Shown one piece after another: positions 1-6,750 of a stretch of 35,496 nt of DNA; the stretch's first letter is position 1; each line of letters begins with the position of its first letter. The translations under genes and the position numbers were made by a program. Below the pieces are notes generated by a model. That model saw nothing but the letters and a program-made list of their open reading frames with translations. It was not told the origin of the DNA and did not search any database. Location: assembly GCA_011391285.1 (NCBI GenBank), contig JAABQU010000066.1, positions 1-35,496 on the forward strand, in the 5' to 3' direction. Source of the DNA: Thiobacillus sp. Lineage in GTDB: Bacteria; Pseudomonadota; Gammaproteobacteria; Burkholderiales; Thiobacillaceae.

Positions 1-242
1 AAATGGAAGGCGTCGTCAACGAAGTGCTGCCGCAGACCCGCTTCCGCGTCACCCTGGATAACGGCTTCGAGATCACCGCCTACGCCTCCGGCAAAATGCG
101 CAAGCACCGCATCCGCATCCTGGCCGGCGACAAGGTCACCATCGAAATGTCGCCCTACGACCTGACCAAGGGCCGCATCAACTTCCGCCACAAAGACACC
201 AACTCCGCGCCGCGCCCCACCACCGCGCCAAGACGCTACTGA
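1..242 (+). CDS. infA: Translation initiation factor IF-1 (5'-truncated by window edge)
   Basis: IF-1 is a small OB-fold protein that occupies the ribosomal A site and assists IF-2 and IF-3 during initiation. The visible 79 residues contain the family core: [20 protein letters not shown], the [11 protein letters not shown] stretch and the [10 protein letters not shown] segment. Family members normally carry about eight residues (MAKEE-like) before the MEGVV methionine. The first two bases of the window continue the same open frame, so the ATG at 3 is probably internal and the true start lies upstream of the window. The C-terminus ends in an Ala/Pro/Arg-rich tail ([11 protein letters not shown]), longer than in E. 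coli IF-1 but common in betaproteobacterial paralogues. It converges on the L,D-transpeptidase gene. Identity is very secure; only the start is missing. Confidence 0.95.
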   Translation, partial: MEGVVNEVLPQTRFRVTLDNGFEITAYASGKMRKHRIRILAGDKVTIEMSPYDLTKGRINFRHKDTNSAPRPTTAPRRY

Positions 243-257
243 AAACCCCGGTCAAGC

Positions 258-298
258 CAGCCAGCAGGCCCTTGCGGCCGCGCTGCATCTGCTGGCTG
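258..298. terminator. Stem-loop between converging infA and L,D-transpeptidase genes
   Basis: A 10-bp perfect inverted repeat (CAGCCAGCAG at 258-267 and CTGCTGGCTG at 289-298) sits in the 66-nt gap between two convergent genes. The flanking GGTCA/TGACC bases can extend the pairing. The 21-nt loop includes GCGGCCGC. There is no clear T-tract, so it is only a candidate bidirectional terminator. Confidence 0.4.
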
Positions 299-308
299 AC
301 CTTCGGCG

Positions 309-805
309 CTACGCGCTGATGCGCACCTCGGTGCCCACCTTCACCAGATCGAACAACTCCGCCACGTCCGCATTCTTCATGCGGATGCAGCCGTGCGACG
401 CCGGCGTACCGATCTTGTGTTCCTCGTGGGTGCCGTGGATGTAGATATAGCGGTTGTGGGTGTCCACCGTGCCACCCTTGTTCTTGCCCGGCTCCAGCCC
501 ATCCAGCCACAAAATGCGCGTCAGGATCCAGTCGCGGCCCGGATTCTCGGTGTCCAGTTCCGGCGTCCAGATCTCGCCCGTCCATTCACGTGATTTGAAC
601 GCCGCACACATGGGTGCGCCTTCGCCGATCTTCTCCGCAATGCGGTGCCGCCCGCGCGGCGTGCAATAGCTGCCGTTCCGCTCGCCGGGCCCGTTCGTGG
701 CAGTGGACACCGGATACTGCCGGATCAGCATGTCGCCGTCGGGATAAGGCTCCCACAGGTATAGCTGCTGCCGGCGGACATCCACATCGATCACCAGGTC
801 GCTCA

Positions 806-806
<1 letters not shown>
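309..806 (-). CDS. L,D-transpeptidase (YkuD/ErfK family), no visible signal peptide
   Basis: 165-residue protein of the YkuD-type L,D-transpeptidase fold, enzymes that form 3-3 peptidoglycan cross-links or anchor lipoproteins to meso-DAP through a catalytic cysteine. The catalytic signature is visible as IHGT (His124) followed by ASHGCIRM (His138, Gly139, Cys140). The N-terminus (MSDLVIDVDVRRQQLYLW) begins directly in the domain, with no signal peptide or transmembrane anchor, which is unusual for a peptidoglycan enzyme but found in a betaproteobacterial subfamily of short YkuD proteins. The start at 806 is supported by a strong AAGGAGG Shine-Dalgarno about 7 nt upstream and by a TAATG stop/start overlap with tadA, implying translational coupling. 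An upstream in-frame ATG at 1031 would lie wholly inside tadA and is rejected. Confidence 0.9.
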
Positions 807-1312
<506 letters not shown>

Positions 1313-1328
1313 ATGTTTGGGAGATTGT

Positions 1329-1559
1329 ATGAACACAGTCACCGTATCATCCAAATTCCAGATCGTCATCCCGCGCGACCTTCGCCGCCTGCTCAACATC
1401 CAGCCCGGCCAGAAGCTCAAGGCCCGCATTCAGGATGACCGCATCGTACTCATTCCCGAACAGCCCATGACGGCTGCACGCGGTTTCCTTGCCGGCATCG
1501 ATACCCAGGTTGAGCGCGAAGGCGACTGCGCATGTATGGCATGCCCGCCATCCGGCTGA
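1329..1559 (+). CDS. AbrB-type antitoxin (VapB-like) with altered C-terminus, relic TA module
   Basis: 76-residue protein starting MNTVTVSSKFQIVIPRDLR, a classic swapped-hairpin AbrB/SpoVT DNA-binding domain (residues 1-45) followed by the VapB-type toxin-binding helix (MTAARGFLAGIDTQVEREGD). In related antitoxins the protein ends just after the EREGD segment (usually with RV); here the frame continues into CACMACPPSG, suggesting that the original stop/start junction with vapC has been lost. The remnant of the partner toxin lies immediately downstream. The start at 1329 is chosen because the AbrB domain begins there and GGGAG lies 7 nt upstream (1319-1323); the longer in-frame start at 1275 overlaps tadA. 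The DNA-binding half looks intact, so it may still bind DNA, but it no longer has a complete toxin beside it. Confidence 0.75.
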   Translation: MNTVTVSSKFQIVIPRDLRRLLNIQPGQKLKARIQDDRIVLIPEQPMTAARGFLAGIDTQVEREGDCACMACPPSG

Positions 1560-1562
1560 ATT

Positions 1563-1653
1563 CATGGCACAGGGAACACCGCTTCCCCTGAATGCGGACA
1601 CCGCACTGGTGGCCGCGCTCGATTCCGCCGAACACCAGCTCCCCATGACCGAC
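1563..1653 (+). pseudogene. vapC remnant (C-terminal part of a PIN-domain toxin)
   Basis: Frame translation reads MAQGTPLPLNADTALVAALD followed by SAEHQLPMTD. This resembles the VapC segment that runs from the M-x-Q-G-x-V-x-x-L helix to the conserved Leu-Pro-Met-Ala-Asp-Ser metal-binding region. The first ~65 residues of the toxin, including the N-terminal catalytic Asp, and everything after the L-P-M-T-D motif are missing. The similarity stops at about 1653, exactly where integrase similarity begins on the other strand. I infer an internal deletion in vapC and a second deletion fusing it to the integrase. Recognition is by family memory, not alignment. Confidence 0.55.
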
Positions 1654-1791
1654 CGTGAAACAGAATTAACGCGTAACCCACTGAACATATTGCGTTTCCA
1701 TGCGGATGCTGTAATGCTTGACCAGAATTCGGTCGCGCACCTGGTCGAGCAGTTTGGGGGGTTGAGCCAAAGGTGTGTTTGCCGATTTCAT
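1650..1791 (-). pseudogene. intI: Integron-type tyrosine recombinase, N-terminal fragment with frameshift
   Basis: Reading leftward from an ATG at 1791 (GGGG ribosome site 7-11 nt upstream), the frame gives MKSANTPLAQPPKLLDQVRD, then RILVKHYSIRMETQYVQWVT and R before a stop at 1668-1666. The K-L-L-D-Q-V-R-D-R-I / K-H-Y-S-x-R-T-E-x-x-Y-V-x-W pattern is the hallmark N-terminal core-binding segment of IntI integrases. The expected continuation, R-(F/L)-I-L-F-H-G-R, is present one frame over at 1669-1650, so a single-base deletion near 1669 broke the gene. After F-H-G the similarity ends and vapC sequence begins. All catalytic residues (R, H, R, Y) are lost, so it is inactive. Its orientation, opposite to the cassettes and adjacent to the attI-like region, is the standard integron arrangement. 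Confidence 0.8.
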
Positions 1792-1912
1792 CTGCGTTCC
1801 CCTTCAAAGTCACGCTTTAATTTGAACAACGACTTACGATGCAACAGAACGCGTTATGCACCTTCCGGGTTTTTGGATATACACCTATTCAGGTGTCTAC
1901 TTAATGTTAGAC
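1792..1912 (+). other. attI-like region / cassette insertion point
   Basis: This 120-nt stretch lies between the start of the integrase fragment and the first cassette. It ends in a perfect GTTRRRY core, GTTAGAC at 1906-1912; a second core-like GTTATGC lies at 1853-1859. attI sites are poorly conserved between integrons, so the call rests on position and the core. A cassette promoter could also lie here, but none is clear. Confidence 0.55.
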
Positions 1913-1927
1913 GGCGCAATCACCACC

Positions 1928-2332
1928 ATGACAGACCCGACGACACTTCGAAGACGCAAGGACATCGCCTACGCATGCTTTCTCCTCATAGGCGCCACGG
2001 CCCTTCTCGGTTCACTGGGATCGCTACTCCCCGGAGCCCTCGTTGAACCGGCGTATTTTGGTTTCTTCGTTTTGATCCCACTCACGCTCGCAAGTACGAT
2101 TGCTTTGATTGCCGGAGCGGTCTTGGCTTTGGTCGTTGGCCGTAAAGATTCCATCCTGATCACGCTCTTGGCGTTCACGGGACTTGTCATCACATTCGCC
2201 ATCGCGGTCTTCAGTGACAGCATGCCAGTACGCGTCGAAGGTCCTGTCACAGATGTATTAATCGCCGTCTACGGATTGGTCACACTATGGATTTGCATCC
2301 GCTGGTTTGCAGTTAGGCGCCGCCAGGAATAG
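1928..2332 (+). CDS. Cassette 1: small membrane protein of unknown function
   Basis: 134-residue protein beginning MTDPTTLRRRKDIAYACF. It has four predicted hydrophobic segments at roughly 15-35, 45-70, 75-95 and 108-125, with positively charged ends (LRRRK at the N-terminus, RWFAVRRRQE at the C-terminus), consistent with a four-helix inner-membrane protein. I do not recognise a family. In-frame ATGs at 1856 and 1904 also exist; the first lies in the attI region and the second overlaps the recombination core, so the start that lies wholly inside the cassette (1928) is preferred. No strong ribosome site is visible. It is the first cassette after attI, the position usually best expressed. Confidence 0.65.
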   Translation: MTDPTTLRRRKDIAYACFLLIGATALLGSLGSLLPGALVEPAYFGFFVLIPLTLASTIALIAGAVLALVVGRKDSILITLLAFTGLVITFAIAVFSDSMPVRVEGPVTDVLIAVYGLVTLWICIRWFAVRRRQE

Positions 2333-2458
2333 AGCGTGTCGCACAACCCGCGCCTCTCATGGTCTGAACATGATACGTCTCGTGCGTTGACGGCAATTCC
2401 CTGTCTGCCCCAGTGAAATCGCCATGCCGAACTCAATGATGTCGAGCCGTCGCGCGCC

Positions 2459-2569
2459 GTCTAACCCCTCGCTCAACCTGACGCTACACAGCTTGCCAGC
2501 ATTTGGGCTAAAAAAGCCTAGCCCAAATCCCGTCAATCTGTTCCGCGCAGGTTAGCTCAAACGTTAGAG
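2459..2569 (+). repeat. attC site of cassette 1 (111 bp)
   Basis: R'' GTCTAAC (2459-2465) and R' GTTAGAG (2563-2569) bound the site. Inner boxes CTCAACCTG-A-CGC and GCGCAGGTTAG pair with an extrahelical base, as in true attC sites. The variable tip is a perfect 10-bp stem: ATTTGGGCTA (2501-2510) with TAGCCCAAAT (2519-2528) and an 8-nt loop. R'' matches the core at 1906-1912 as an exact reverse complement. Confidence 0.8.
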
Positions 2570-2573
2570 CTCC

Positions 2574-3008
2574 ATGGAACAGAGTCCGAACAACAAGCTA
2601 ACCGAAGCCGATCGCGCTGAGCTTCACCTGCTCTATACGGTCAGCGTCTCCGACATCGGCGGGTTTAAGCAGCAACAATGGTCAGTCACAAGCCACGCAC
2701 TTGCAATCCAAGCTGCATTGGTTGCTGTCGGCCAGTTATTGATAGAGCCTCTTGGCAATTGGGAGCGCTTGTTACTAATTGTGCTCGTTGGTATCACAGC
2801 GGCTGTTGGTGGTAGTGTTTTGTTCAGGCTGCATCGCTCCATCGAGGAGCGCCGCGAGAGATTGCGCCGCGTCAGAGCTCACTTCGGCAAGCCATTTATC
2901 GACGCTTGGTCGGTCTGCAAACAGCCTGATCAGGTTTATATCTTTCTTGCGCTCGCGCTGGTTATCGCAGCGCTGATCGCCAGCTGGTTGCTGGTTGCAG
3001 TGCTATGA
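2574..3008 (+). CDS. Cassette 2: membrane protein of unknown function
   Basis: 144-residue protein. A soluble N-terminal segment (MEQSPNNKLTEADRAELHLL, then YTVSVSDIGGFKQQQWSVTS) precedes a hydrophobic pair near residues 43-60 and 64-84. A basic cytoplasmic loop (LHRSIEERRERLRRVRAHFG) and a C-terminal hydrophobic helix (YIFLALALVIAALIASWLL) follow. Similar small hypothetical membrane proteins with an E-L-x-x-L-Y and F-K-Q-Q-Q-W start are, as far as I recall, frequent in integron cassettes and elsewhere, without known function. The start at 2574 is 10 nt after the recombination point, with GAGCTCC between; the ORF fills its cassette almost completely, as is typical. Base composition is lower in GC than the chromosomal flanks. 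Confidence 0.8.
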   Translation: MEQSPNNKLTEADRAELHLLYTVSVSDIGGFKQQQWSVTSHALAIQAALVAVGQLLIEPLGNWERLLLIVLVGITAAVGGSVLFRLHRSIEERRERLRRVRAHFGKPFIDAWSVCKQPDQVYIFLALALVIAALIASWLLVAVL

Positions 3009-3009
3009 G

Positions 3010-3087
3010 TTCTAACATGGCGCTCAACCTCGCTCCCTCCGGTCGCTGGACGGCGCTAAAACGCCGCCGGTTAGCTCTACGTTATGC
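3010..3087 (+). repeat. attC site of cassette 2 (78 bp)
   Basis: R'' TTCTAAC (3010-3016) lies directly after the cassette-2 stop codon and R' GTTATGC is at 3081-3087. Inner boxes CTCAACC and GGTTAG pair, and the tip contains the GGCG...CGCC stem around 3051-3068. R'' is a near reverse complement (6 of 7) of the cassette's own leading core GTTAGAG. Confidence 0.7.
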
Positions 3088-3108
3088 GTCTTAAGAGATG
3101 AGCGCACT

Positions 3109-3525
3109 GTGAATGAGGCCATCATTGGTGTAGCGGTTGGCGTTCTTACCATTGCGGTTGCGCGATCCATTCGTGGGGAGCGCTGGTTGTATTCATTGGG
3201 CCTGCTCACTCTGCCTAGCATCTACGCGTTCTTCGCTCTACAAGCAGGCGAGCAGGCTGTGGGCGTTAAGGAAATGATCTACGGTGTTCCGTACGTGGTC
3301 GCCGGCCTTGCCTTCGCGTTTGTTAACGTCCGCAATTCAGCAGTAGTAGTCGGTGTATTTTGGCTGCTGCACGGGCTGTACGACCTGGCGCATAGTCAGC
3401 TCATCACAAACACTGGAGTTCCCGGTTGGTATCCCATTTTCTGTTTTGTGGTTGATGCTGTTATCGGCTTGTATCTTCTGTGGCTGTCGCGGCGTGTTCC
3501 CGATGCGAATCTTCGCCGGGCGTAA
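3109..3525 (+). CDS. Cassette 3: four-helix membrane protein of unknown function
   Basis: 138-residue, strongly hydrophobic protein. Predicted membrane segments lie at about 3-19, 27-45, 57-75, 77-93 and 106-126, with short charged loops (RSIRGER, SRRVPDANLRRA). I cannot assign a family. The start is GTG at 3109 because the nearby ATG (3098) runs into a stop after four codons; AAGAGATGAG just upstream can serve as ribosome site. The cassette spans 3082-3665, leaving about 65 nt between stop and attC. Confidence 0.75.
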   Translation: MNEAIIGVAVGVLTIAVARSIRGERWLYSLGLLTLPSIYAFFALQAGEQAVGVKEMIYGVPYVVAGLAFAFVNVRNSAVVVGVFWLLHGLYDLAHSQLITNTGVPGWYPIFCFVVDAVIGLYLLWLSRRVPDANLRRA

Positions 3526-3590
3526 ATGGAAACCTTGCCGTCCGTAGGAAGTTTGCAGAAACAATCCAACGCCTTCTGTGCCATGCAGAT

Positions 3591-3671
3591 GCATAACCGT
3601 GTGTTTGAGCAGACCGTCCACCAGCGGCGCTCCGCTTGCTGGTGTCCGGCTGCTCAACACAATCGTTTTGC
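3591..3671 (+). repeat. attC site of cassette 3 (81 bp)
   Basis: R'' GCATAAC (3591-3597) is the exact reverse complement of the cassette's leading core GTTATGC (3081-3087); R' is GTTTTGC (3665-3671). The inner boxes TTGAGCAG and CTGCTCAA are perfect complements, and the tip pairs CCAGCGG...CCGC...GCTGG around a short loop. This is the most regular attC in the array. Confidence 0.8.
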
Positions 3672-3691
3672 GCCAAACCCAAGGAGCCTCT

Positions 3692-4327
3692 ATGCGTTCA
3701 ATTAGCAATGGCGTGTTCTACTTTTTGGCACTCGGCGTAGCCGGGTATGCCGCGTTTGCCTATGGCTTTCTGCCGTTGGGGTCGCTAGTACATTCCGACA
3801 TGAAGGCGAATTTTCTGGCGCACCCCACCGGCATTTATACCCATGCTTTTGCGTCTATCGTTGCTTTGACGCTTGGTCCGTTCCAGTTTTCTACACGTAT
3901 CAGGCAAGCGCATACAAACATTCATCGTTGGCTCGGACGTGCCTATTTGGCAGTGGGGGTGCTTGTCGGTGGTTTATCCGGCCTTTACATGTCCCGGTAT
4001 GCTTTTGGTGGTCTCGTAGCTCAGCTCGGCTTCGCGGTGCTTGCGGTGCTCTGGCTCTATACAGGTTTACGCGCTTACCTTGCCATCCGCCGTGGTGCCA
4101 TCGTTGAGCATCGGAAGTGGATGGTAAGAAACCTCTCGCTCACATTTGCTGCCGTCATGCTACGCCTTTACGTCCCCGCATCCGTCGTGGCCGGAGCCGA
4201 TTTTGCCGTCGCCTACCCAATTATTGCGTGGCTTTGCTGGGTGCCCAATCTGGTGGTGGCAGAGTTGCTATTCAGCACGACGCATCACCACGGCGTACAG
4301 CCGACACCCGCAAGCGGGCGCGGCTGA
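3692..4327 (+). CDS. Cassette 4: DUF2306-family membrane protein
   Basis: 211-residue protein with about six hydrophobic helices. The stretch from HPTGIYTHAFASIVAL through FQFSTRIRQAHTNIHRWLGR matches the DUF2306 pattern (conserved His/Arg motif H-x-x-x-H-R-W-x-G-R), a membrane family of unknown function. A later HRKWMVRN motif is also typical of the family. The start at 3692 has a perfect AAGGAG (3681-3686) five nucleotides upstream; longer in-frame starts at 3578 lie within the attC. The C-terminal residues (TPASGRG) are encoded inside the following degenerate attC, so the stop overlaps the palindrome. Confidence 0.85.
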   Translation: MRSISNGVFYFLALGVAGYAAFAYGFLPLGSLVHSDMKANFLAHPTGIYTHAFASIVALTLGPFQFSTRIRQAHTNIHRWLGRAYLAVGVLVGGLSGLYMSRYAFGGLVAQLGFAVLAVLWLYTGLRAYLAIRRGAIVEHRKWMVRNLSLTFAAVMLRLYVPASVVAGADFAVAYPIIAWLCWVPNLVVAELLFSTTHHHGVQPTPASGRG

Positions 4328-4342
4328 CGCCGAACGCTAGGC
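4290..4342 (+). repeat. Degenerate attC after cassette 4
   Basis: An imperfect palindrome CAGCCGACACCCGC / GCGGGCGCGGCTG (4298-4326) resembles the central arms of classic attC sites. It is followed by GCTAGGC (4336-4342), one base away from a GTTAGGC core. No R'' box complementary to the cassette-4 core GTTTTGC is evident, so the site looks decayed. Confidence 0.5.
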
Positions 4343-4374
4343 CACCAAGAAGGGGGCAAGAAACGCGCAATAGA

Positions 4375-4503
4375 GTTACCACGTGTTTATTGGCTATCGC
4401 CTTGTGCGCCGTTAGTCCCGCGCTTGCAGGCGAGCCATCGGGCTCAGCATACCTCGACGACGGCACGAGCAAAATCGGCGTCATTCTGTGTCATGGCCGT
4501 GGA
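4375..4503 (+). pseudogene. Truncated secreted alpha/beta-hydrolase-like cassette remnant
   Basis: The plus frame reads VTTCLLAIALCAVSPALAGE, a good signal peptide with an A-L-A cleavage site, then PSGSAYLDDGTSKIGVILCHGRG, which resembles the first strand and oxyanion H-G motif of dienelactone-hydrolase-like proteins. There is no ATG in frame before the signal sequence, and similarity ends near 4500, just before the stop of the minus-strand DUF6064-like gene. I infer the 5' end of a fifth cassette whose remainder was lost when the island joined the flanking chromosome. Confidence 0.45.
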
Positions 4504-4535
4504 CTGCGACACACCACGTTCCCTTGTGTTCGGGC

Positions 4536-5201
4536 TTATCGCCGCAACCGGAAGGCCAGCGCCAAGCCAACCGCCAGCAGCGCCGCCAGCGGCGCGATCC
4601 AGAATTCGAGCGCCTCCATCGCCCACAGTGTCGTCCCGCTGATCAGGCACCATGCGACCGGAATCGGAAAAAGCCAGCCCGAATGCCGCAGCTTGATTGT
4701 GAGCAGCACGCCGAGGGTGGCGAGCGCGGTGGGATCGGGCGCCATGCCGAACAGTTCGGCCTGTGCCCAGCCGCGGTCCAGCAACGGGGCCAGCGACGGG
4801 TGAATCACCAACGCGTACCCCAGCAAGGCGAGGCCGAACTCGCGCCACAGCTTGGCCGCCGGCGCCGCATCGAAGCGGCCCCACCAAGACATCACGCCCA
4901 GCAGCACCCCCTGCACGCCCCACGCCCACGCGAAATACCCGGCCGCCCAGTTGATAGGGGCGTAGCGCTGCGCGTGCCAGGCCCACGCCACCCACAGCCA
5001 GCACGCGGCGAGGATGACGAGCAGCGCACGCCCTGCCCGCTCGCCGCCGCGCCAGGCCAGCACGAGCAGCACGGCGCCGAGCGCGAGGGCCAACAGCGGC
5101 AAGGGCCACCATTCCTGGTTATGCAGTTCGAACAGCCGCGTGTAGGTGCGCTGCGAAAACAGCAGCAGGTCGCGCAGGCTGTAGGTCCACCACTCGCTCA
5201 T
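4536..5201 (-). CDS. DUF6064-like polytopic membrane protein
   Basis: 221-residue inner-membrane protein. The N-terminus MSEWWTYSLRDLLLFSQRTY, then TRLFELHNQEWWPLPL, matches the start pattern of the DUF6064 family (uncharacterised, six to seven helices). Hydrophobic helices occur at about 35-52, 60-78, 85-105, 122-137, 153-172 and 178-215. Its ATG at 5201 overlaps the stop of the aldo/keto reductase (TGATG), indicating a two-gene transcription unit with translational coupling. Longer in-frame starts lie inside the upstream gene and are rejected. Function is unknown; the association with a Tat-exported reductase is positional only. Confidence 0.8.
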   Translation of the reverse strand: MSEWWTYSLRDLLLFSQRTYTRLFELHNQEWWPLPLLALALGAVLLVLAWRGGERAGRALLVILAACWLWVAWAWHAQRYAPINWAAGYFAWAWGVQGVLLGVMSWWGRFDAAPAAKLWREFGLALLGYALVIHPSLAPLLDRGWAQAELFGMAPDPTALATLGVLLTIKLRHSGWLFPIPVAWCLISGTTLWAMEALEFWIAPLAALLAVGLALAFRLRR

Positions 5202-6133
5202 CAGCGGCCCGCCACAAAGGCCGCCATGCGTGCACGCATGGCGGCGTCGGGCAGCCGGCCGGATGCCGCAGCGACGTTCTCGCGCACATGGTCGACGCGG
5301 GTGGTGGCGGGAATCGCGCAGGTGACGGCCGGGTGGGAAATGACGAACTTGAGCGCGAACTGTGCCCAGCTGCTGCAGTCTATTTCGGCCGCCCACGACG
5401 GCAGCGGCCGGCGTGCCAGGCGGTCGAGCAGCGCGCCCTGCTGAAACGGCCGGTTGACGAGGACGGCGATGCCGCGATCAAGCGCGAGCGGTAGCAGGCG
5501 CTGCTCGACTTCGCGGTCGACAAGGTTGTAGGTGAGCTGCACGAAATCGATCGGCTGGCTGGCCATGATTTGCGCCAGTTCACCGTGGCGGCGGCCGTGC
5601 GAGGTGGTGATGCCGACGTAGCGCAGCTGGCCCGCCGCCTTCATGGCGAACAGCGCCGGCAGGTGCGCCTCCCACGCCACCAGGTTGTGCACCTGCATCA
5701 GATCGAAGTGCGGAATGCCCCACAACCGGCGCGAGGCGTCCATCTGCGCGCGGCCCTGATCGCCGTCTGAAATCCACACCTTGTCGGCGGCGAACAGGTC
5801 CGCCGGGCGGCCGATTTTGTCGAGGCCATAGCCGATGACGTCCTGCGCCGAGCCGTACATGGGCGAGCTGTCGATCAGGCGCCCGCCCGCCTGAAAAAAA
5901 GCGCGCATCACCTCGGCGCTGGCGTCGCGCGCGGCGCGGTCGCTGCCGACGTTGAAGGTGATCCAGCTGCCCAGGCCGACCAGGGGGATCGCCTCACCGC
6001 TGGACGGAATGGCGCGGGTGGCGGGACGGGCGGCTTGCGCCTGCGCCTGCGCCAGCGCCGGCCCCAGCAAAGGCGCAGCCGCGAGGGAAGCCAGCAGCCG
6101 GCGGCGGGTGCGATTCGGAGGATTGGTCGTCAC
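5201..6133 (-). CDS. Aldo/keto reductase with Tat signal peptide
   Basis: 310-residue member of the aldo/keto reductase superfamily, NADPH-linked (alpha/beta)8-barrel oxidoreductases. The AKR tetrad is visible as Asp88 and Tyr93 (LIDSSPMYGSA), Lys118 (AADKVW) and His149 (MQVHNL). The N-terminus carries a twin-arginine motif (RTRRRLLAS) followed by a hydrophobic Ala/Leu stretch and A-Q-A-Q-A sites, so it is probably exported folded to the periplasm, where NADPH supply is unclear. GTG at 6133 is preferred because GGAG lies 8 nt upstream; an in-frame ATG at 6160 would add nine residues but has no ribosome site. Substrate unknown. Divergent from the gene at 6297; translationally coupled to the DUF6064-like gene. 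Confidence 0.88.
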   Translation of the reverse strand: MTTNPPNRTRRRLLASLAAAPLLGPALAQAQAQAARPATRAIPSSGEAIPLVGLGSWITFNVGSDRAARDASAEVMRAFFQAGGRLIDSSPMYGSAQDVIGYGLDKIGRPADLFAADKVWISDGDQGRAQMDASRRLWGIPHFDLMQVHNLVAWEAHLPALFAMKAAGQLRYVGITTSHGRRHGELAQIMASQPIDFVQLTYNLVDREVEQRLLPLALDRGIAVLVNRPFQQGALLDRLARRPLPSWAAEIDCSSWAQFALKFVISHPAVTCAIPATTRVDHVRENVAAASGRLPDAAMRARMAAFVAGR

Positions 6134-6296
6134 GGGTTTCTCCAGGCTTGTGCTGCGCATATTGAAAATGATGCACCGATACAGACCTGCGCAGGTCTGG
6201 CCGGTTCTACGGCGGCCAGGAAATTCATCGCGCGTCCTGCTGCCCATATTGCCGAGCGCACCGTCCTGCCTGCCGTGTCGGAGTAAGATAATTTAC

Positions 6297-6695
6297 ATGC
6301 GACAGCCTATCCTACGCTTCACGCTTCTGGTGCTGGCGGCCTGCCTGGCAGCCTTTTCCGCACGGGCGGCCGATCCCGCTACCCAGAAGTATCCCGATGT
6401 GGTGGCGGCCAAGGCGCACGCGCGCGGGGCCGACACCTTCGATTTCGATGTCACGGTGTCCTCGCCCTATGACACGCCGCAACGCTATGCAGATGCCTTC
6501 CGTGTGCTGGGCAAGGACGGCACGGCGTACGGTGAACGCATCCTGCTGCACGACCATGCCGGCGAACAGCCCTTCACCCGCGATCTGTATGGCGTGATGA
6601 TTCCGCGCGGCATTCGGACCGTGACGGTACAGGCGCGCGACCAGCAGTACGGCTATGGCGGCAAGGCCGTCGAAGTCGCGTTGCCGGGGCGCTGA
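6297..6695 (+). CDS. Small periplasmic protein of unknown function
   Basis: 132-residue protein with a clear Sec signal peptide (MRQPILRFTLLVLAACLAAF, cleavage after SARA). The mature ~108-residue domain (PDVVAAKAHARGADTFDFDV, TVSSPYDTPQRYADAFRVLG) is likely a small beta-rich periplasmic domain; the ILLHDHAGEQPFTRDLYGV segment is its most distinctive part. I do not recognise a characterised family. The ATG at 6297 follows a weak GGAG (6280-6283). It is divergent from the aldo/keto reductase, with a 163-nt gap that must hold both promoters. Confidence 0.8.
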   Translation: MRQPILRFTLLVLAACLAAFSARAADPATQKYPDVVAAKAHARGADTFDFDVTVSSPYDTPQRYADAFRVLGKDGTAYGERILLHDHAGEQPFTRDLYGVMIPRGIRTVTVQARDQQYGYGGKAVEVALPGR

Positions 6696-6750
6696 ATCCG
6701 GCAGCCCGTTCAGAATCCTGGGTCAGCCTCACCTCTGCGAAAGCCAAAAC

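Larger units (their letters stand above)
1650..4342 (+). mobile_element. Degenerate chromosomal integron with four to five gene cassettes
   Basis: The segment has every architectural part of an integron: an inverted (broken) intI, an attI-like region, then same-strand short ORFs each followed by an attC-like imperfect palindrome. Cassette boundaries deduced from GTTRRRY-like cores are 1907-2563, 2564-3081, 3082-3665 and 3666-about 4336. For cassettes 1 and 3 the leading core (GTTAGAC, GTTATGC) is the exact reverse complement of the R'' box of the same cassette's attC (GTCTAAC, GCATAAC). This is what a cassette excised as a circle and re-inserted predicts. Local base composition is visibly less GC-rich than the flanks. 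Because the integrase is truncated, mobility would need an integrase from elsewhere. Confidence 0.8.
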
